Assembly: GCA_903893815.1 (NCBI GenBank) | Contig: CAITNS010000016.1 | Coordinates: forward strand, 62,001-126,000 | DNA from: an uncultured Bacteroidota bacterium | GTDB taxonomy: Bacteria > Bacteroidota > Bacteroidia > B-17B0 > Aurantibacillaceae | Reading direction: 5' to 3' | DNA: 64,000 nt | In this document: piece after piece, positions 62,225 through 64,000 of the stretch | Position numbering within the stretch: the stretch's first letter is position 1 | How the letters are laid out: every line of letters starts with the position of its first letter | Position numbers and translations under genes: made by a program | The notes under the pieces: model-generated | Told to the model about the DNA's origin: nothing | Databases searched by the model: none | Seen by the model: the letters and a program-made list of their open reading frames with translations, nothing else

Positions 62225-64000
62225 CTAAACTACTTTTACACCAATTAAAGACACATCATCTACTTGGTCGTGTTTGTGCATCCAATCATTAAAAGTACTA
62301 TCCAGAATATTTTTTTGCTCTGCCATAGGCAATGCGCTATTTTTAATTAAAGATTCAATTAAAGGTTTGTATTTTAATTTTTTGCCTTTAGGCCCGCCAA
62401 ACTGATCTGCGTAGCCATCGGTACTTAAATAAACAATATCGCCTGCTTGTAATTGAACGGTAACACTTGAAAATGGTGTTTCTGTTTCTAAATATAAACC
62501 AATTGGCATTTTATCTGCTTTGTATTCTTGCAGTTCTTTTCCTCTTAGTAACCATAACGGATTATTAGCTCCTGCAAACTCCAAGGTATTGTCTAATTTA
62601 TTCCACACGCATAAACTCATATCCATACCATCTTTTTGTTGTGTCCCACCTTTTTGCTCAAGGGCATGAATAATTTTAGAACGCAATTTATTTAAAATTT
62701 GATCCGCTTTAAATATTTTATTTTCCACTACAATTTCATTTAAAAAACTGTTACCTAACATACTCATAAAACCGCCTGGCACACCGTGTCCAGTGCAATC
62801 TGCTAAACAAAAAATAGACCTATTGTTAGGTGTATTATAAGCCCAATAAAAATCACCACTTACAATATCTTTTGGTTTAAATAAAATAAAATATTCTTTC
62901 GATATTTTATTCCAAACATCTTCGCCAGTTAAAACGGCTTGTTGTATTCGCTTGGCGTAATTAATACTATCAATAATTTCTTTTTGTTTTTCGTCAACCA
63001 AATCTTTTTGATGAGTAATTTCTTCGTTCTTCAACTCCACCTCCATCTTTTGATTTTCGATAATGAGATTTGCTTTTTTAGCTTTTCTGAAATTGATGAA
63101 CGCCATTACTGCAAAAAAGCCGGTACCCAATAGAGCTAAGGTCCCAAATAATATAATTAAAGATTTTTGTTGATTTTGTTTTTCCTTAGCTTCAATTTCA
63201 AAAGTTTGATTTGTGATTTGCAATTCTTTTTTTTCTGTTTCGTATTTGGTTTCCAATTCTTTGGTAACCTCTAATCCCTTTTGAAAATTAATAGAGTCGT
63301 TGATAGCTAAGGTTTTAAAAAAATAAACTTCAGCGCTATCCGTTTTTTTCTCAAAGATATAACACATGGCCAAATCTCTGTAAATGTGCTTAATATTATC
63401 TGTAGTTCCTGCTAAATTTGAGTATTCTAAACTTTTGTATAGATAATGTTTTGTTTGTGTTGTATTCTTGTTCAATTTCCAATACACATTGGCTAAATTA
63501 CTATTTAAGATAAGGAGATAATTATTAAAGCCATTTCGCTCAAAAAAAGAAAGAGGTCCTTTAAGATAAATTAAAGAAGAATCATATTTTGCTGCATCAT
63601 TAAATCTCACGCCTAATTGCATCATCATATTAAAATATTTAATGCTATCATTCAATGCTAATGAAAGTGCAAAAGCTTTTCTTGAATGAATTAAAGCAAG
63701 ATCTGTTTTTTTTAAGTCGATATAAAGATTTGAAATATTATTGTTGATATTTACTAAACCAAGAGTCCAATTTATTTTCTCATATATCTCAAGGGCTTTT
63801 TTATTATCAGCAATGGCACCTTCAAGATCACCATTTGTTCTTTTCACTAAAGAAAAACTTTGATATACTTTGCCAATACCTTTATCATTTCCTATTTTTT
63901 GAAAATAAATTAATGCTTTATTGTAATATTTTAAAGCGCTATCCACTTTATTTTCCATGTGATAGCTATTGCCAAATTGCACTAATACATCTCCTTTTGC
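62225..64000 (-). CDS. TPR-SpoIIE phosphatase (5' partial)
   Basis: The frame is open to the right edge (AKGDVLVQFGNSYH continues into the track ORF), so the N-terminus and any signal peptide lie outside. The visible ~590 residues hold TPR repeats (to about residue 260), a membrane helix (LIILFGTLALLGTGFFAVMAF), a coiled coil and a SpoIIE/PP2C domain. All metal-binding motifs are intact: SGDFYWA, ADCTGHGVPGGFMSM, DGMDMSL, TDGYADQFGG and VDDVSLIGVK. It likely senses an envelope or cell state and dephosphorylates a STAS-type protein, but no partner gene is adjacent. It is a paralogue of the split gene at 56894 and the remnant at 3218. Confidence 0.92.
   Translation of the reverse strand, partial: AKGDVLVQFGNSYHMENKVDSALKYYNKALIYFQKIGNDKGIGKVYQSFSLVKRTNGDLEGAIADNKKALEIYEKINWTLGLVNINNNISNLYIDLKKTDLALIHSRKAFALSLALNDSIKYFNMMMQLGVRFNDAAKYDSSLIYLKGPLSFFERNGFNNYLLILNSNLANVYWKLNKNTTQTKHYLYKSLEYSNLAGTTDNIKHIYRDLAMCYIFEKKTDSAEVYFFKTLAINDSINFQKGLEVTKELETKYETEKKELQITNQTFEIEAKEKQNQQKSLIILFGTLALLGTGFFAVMAFINFRKAKKANLIIENQKMEVELKNEEITHQKDLVDEKQKEIIDSINYAKRIQQAVLTGEDVWNKISKEYFILFKPKDIVSGDFYWAYNTPNNRSIFCLADCTGHGVPGGFMSMLGNSFLNEIVVENKIFKADQILNKLRSKIIHALEQKGGTQQKDGMDMSLCVWNKLDNTLEFAGANNPLWLLRGKELQEYKADKMPIGLYLETETPFSSVTVQLQAGDIVYLSTDGYADQFGGPKGKKLKYKPLIESLIKNSALPMAEQKNILDSTFNDWMHKHDQVDDVSLIGVKVV

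Overview
The window looks like chromosomal DNA of a low-GC member of the Bacteroidota. The evidence is the recurrent TAnnTTTG promoter box (TATATTTG, TATCTTTG), weak or absent Shine-Dalgarno sequences, type IX secretion (T9SS) C-terminal sorting domains, DUF4292 and DUF4175 family proteins, TPR-SpoIIE phosphatases, and a gene order typical of that phylum (nucleotidyltransferase, TPR lipoprotein, DUF4292, EnvC-like protein). No rRNA, tRNA, CRISPR array, insertion sequence, phage or plasmid module was seen. No gap between genes exceeds 300 bases. One real gene, rpmH (L34), is missing from the ORF track.

Layout. 1-3560: the C-terminal part of a large T9SS protein (PorU2-like), a CHAD-like helical protein, and a decayed TPR-SpoIIE pseudogene. 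3605-13890: housekeeping genes (gltX, tadA, an SDR with altered catalytic residues, a sugar nucleotidyltransferase, the TPR/DUF4292/EnvC set, purD) and a very basic secreted protein. 14071-18181: the selenium pair mnmH-selD, then dxs. 18302-25064: DUF4175 protein, RsbW-like ATPase, a small membrane protein, ybeY, an MsbA-like exporter and rpmH. 25159-28164: a secreted GH18/CUB protein with a T9SS tail.

28238-41752 is a surface polysaccharide locus arranged divergently. An O-antigen-ligase-like protein and two GT4 enzymes are on the minus strand. On the plus strand are a Wzm/Wzt ABC exporter, a tandem-domain GT2, an MBOAT acyltransferase, two AlgJ/AlgX-like SGNH proteins and another GT4. The likely product is an O-acylated polysaccharide exported by the ABC pair. 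41797-50490 is mixed: gcvT, a ComB-like phosphatase, a pseudouridine synthase, a GT2-DUF2062 fusion, a secreted protein whose signal peptide is out of frame at a run of nine A's, and a WG-repeat protein. 50549-56717 holds a very large NtrY-like histidine kinase and a TMTC-like membrane TPR protein, separated by a 128-bp element with inverted-repeat ends.

56894-64000 holds two more TPR-SpoIIE phosphatases, one interrupted by an in-frame stop and one running off the right edge. Between them lie four small envelope proteins (two lipoproteins, one membrane-anchored protein, one L,D-transpeptidase-like protein) and an ORF6N protein. The most notable signals are the three TPR-SpoIIE paralogues in three states (remnant, split, apparently intact), the A9 frameshift, the inverted-repeat element at 54239, promoter boxes lying only 5-6 bases before firm start codons (possible leaderless mRNAs), and dispersed hairpin repeats that supply stop codons. 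I did not find a clearly new, complete multi-gene system. The closest candidate is the envelope protein block at 59370-61557.
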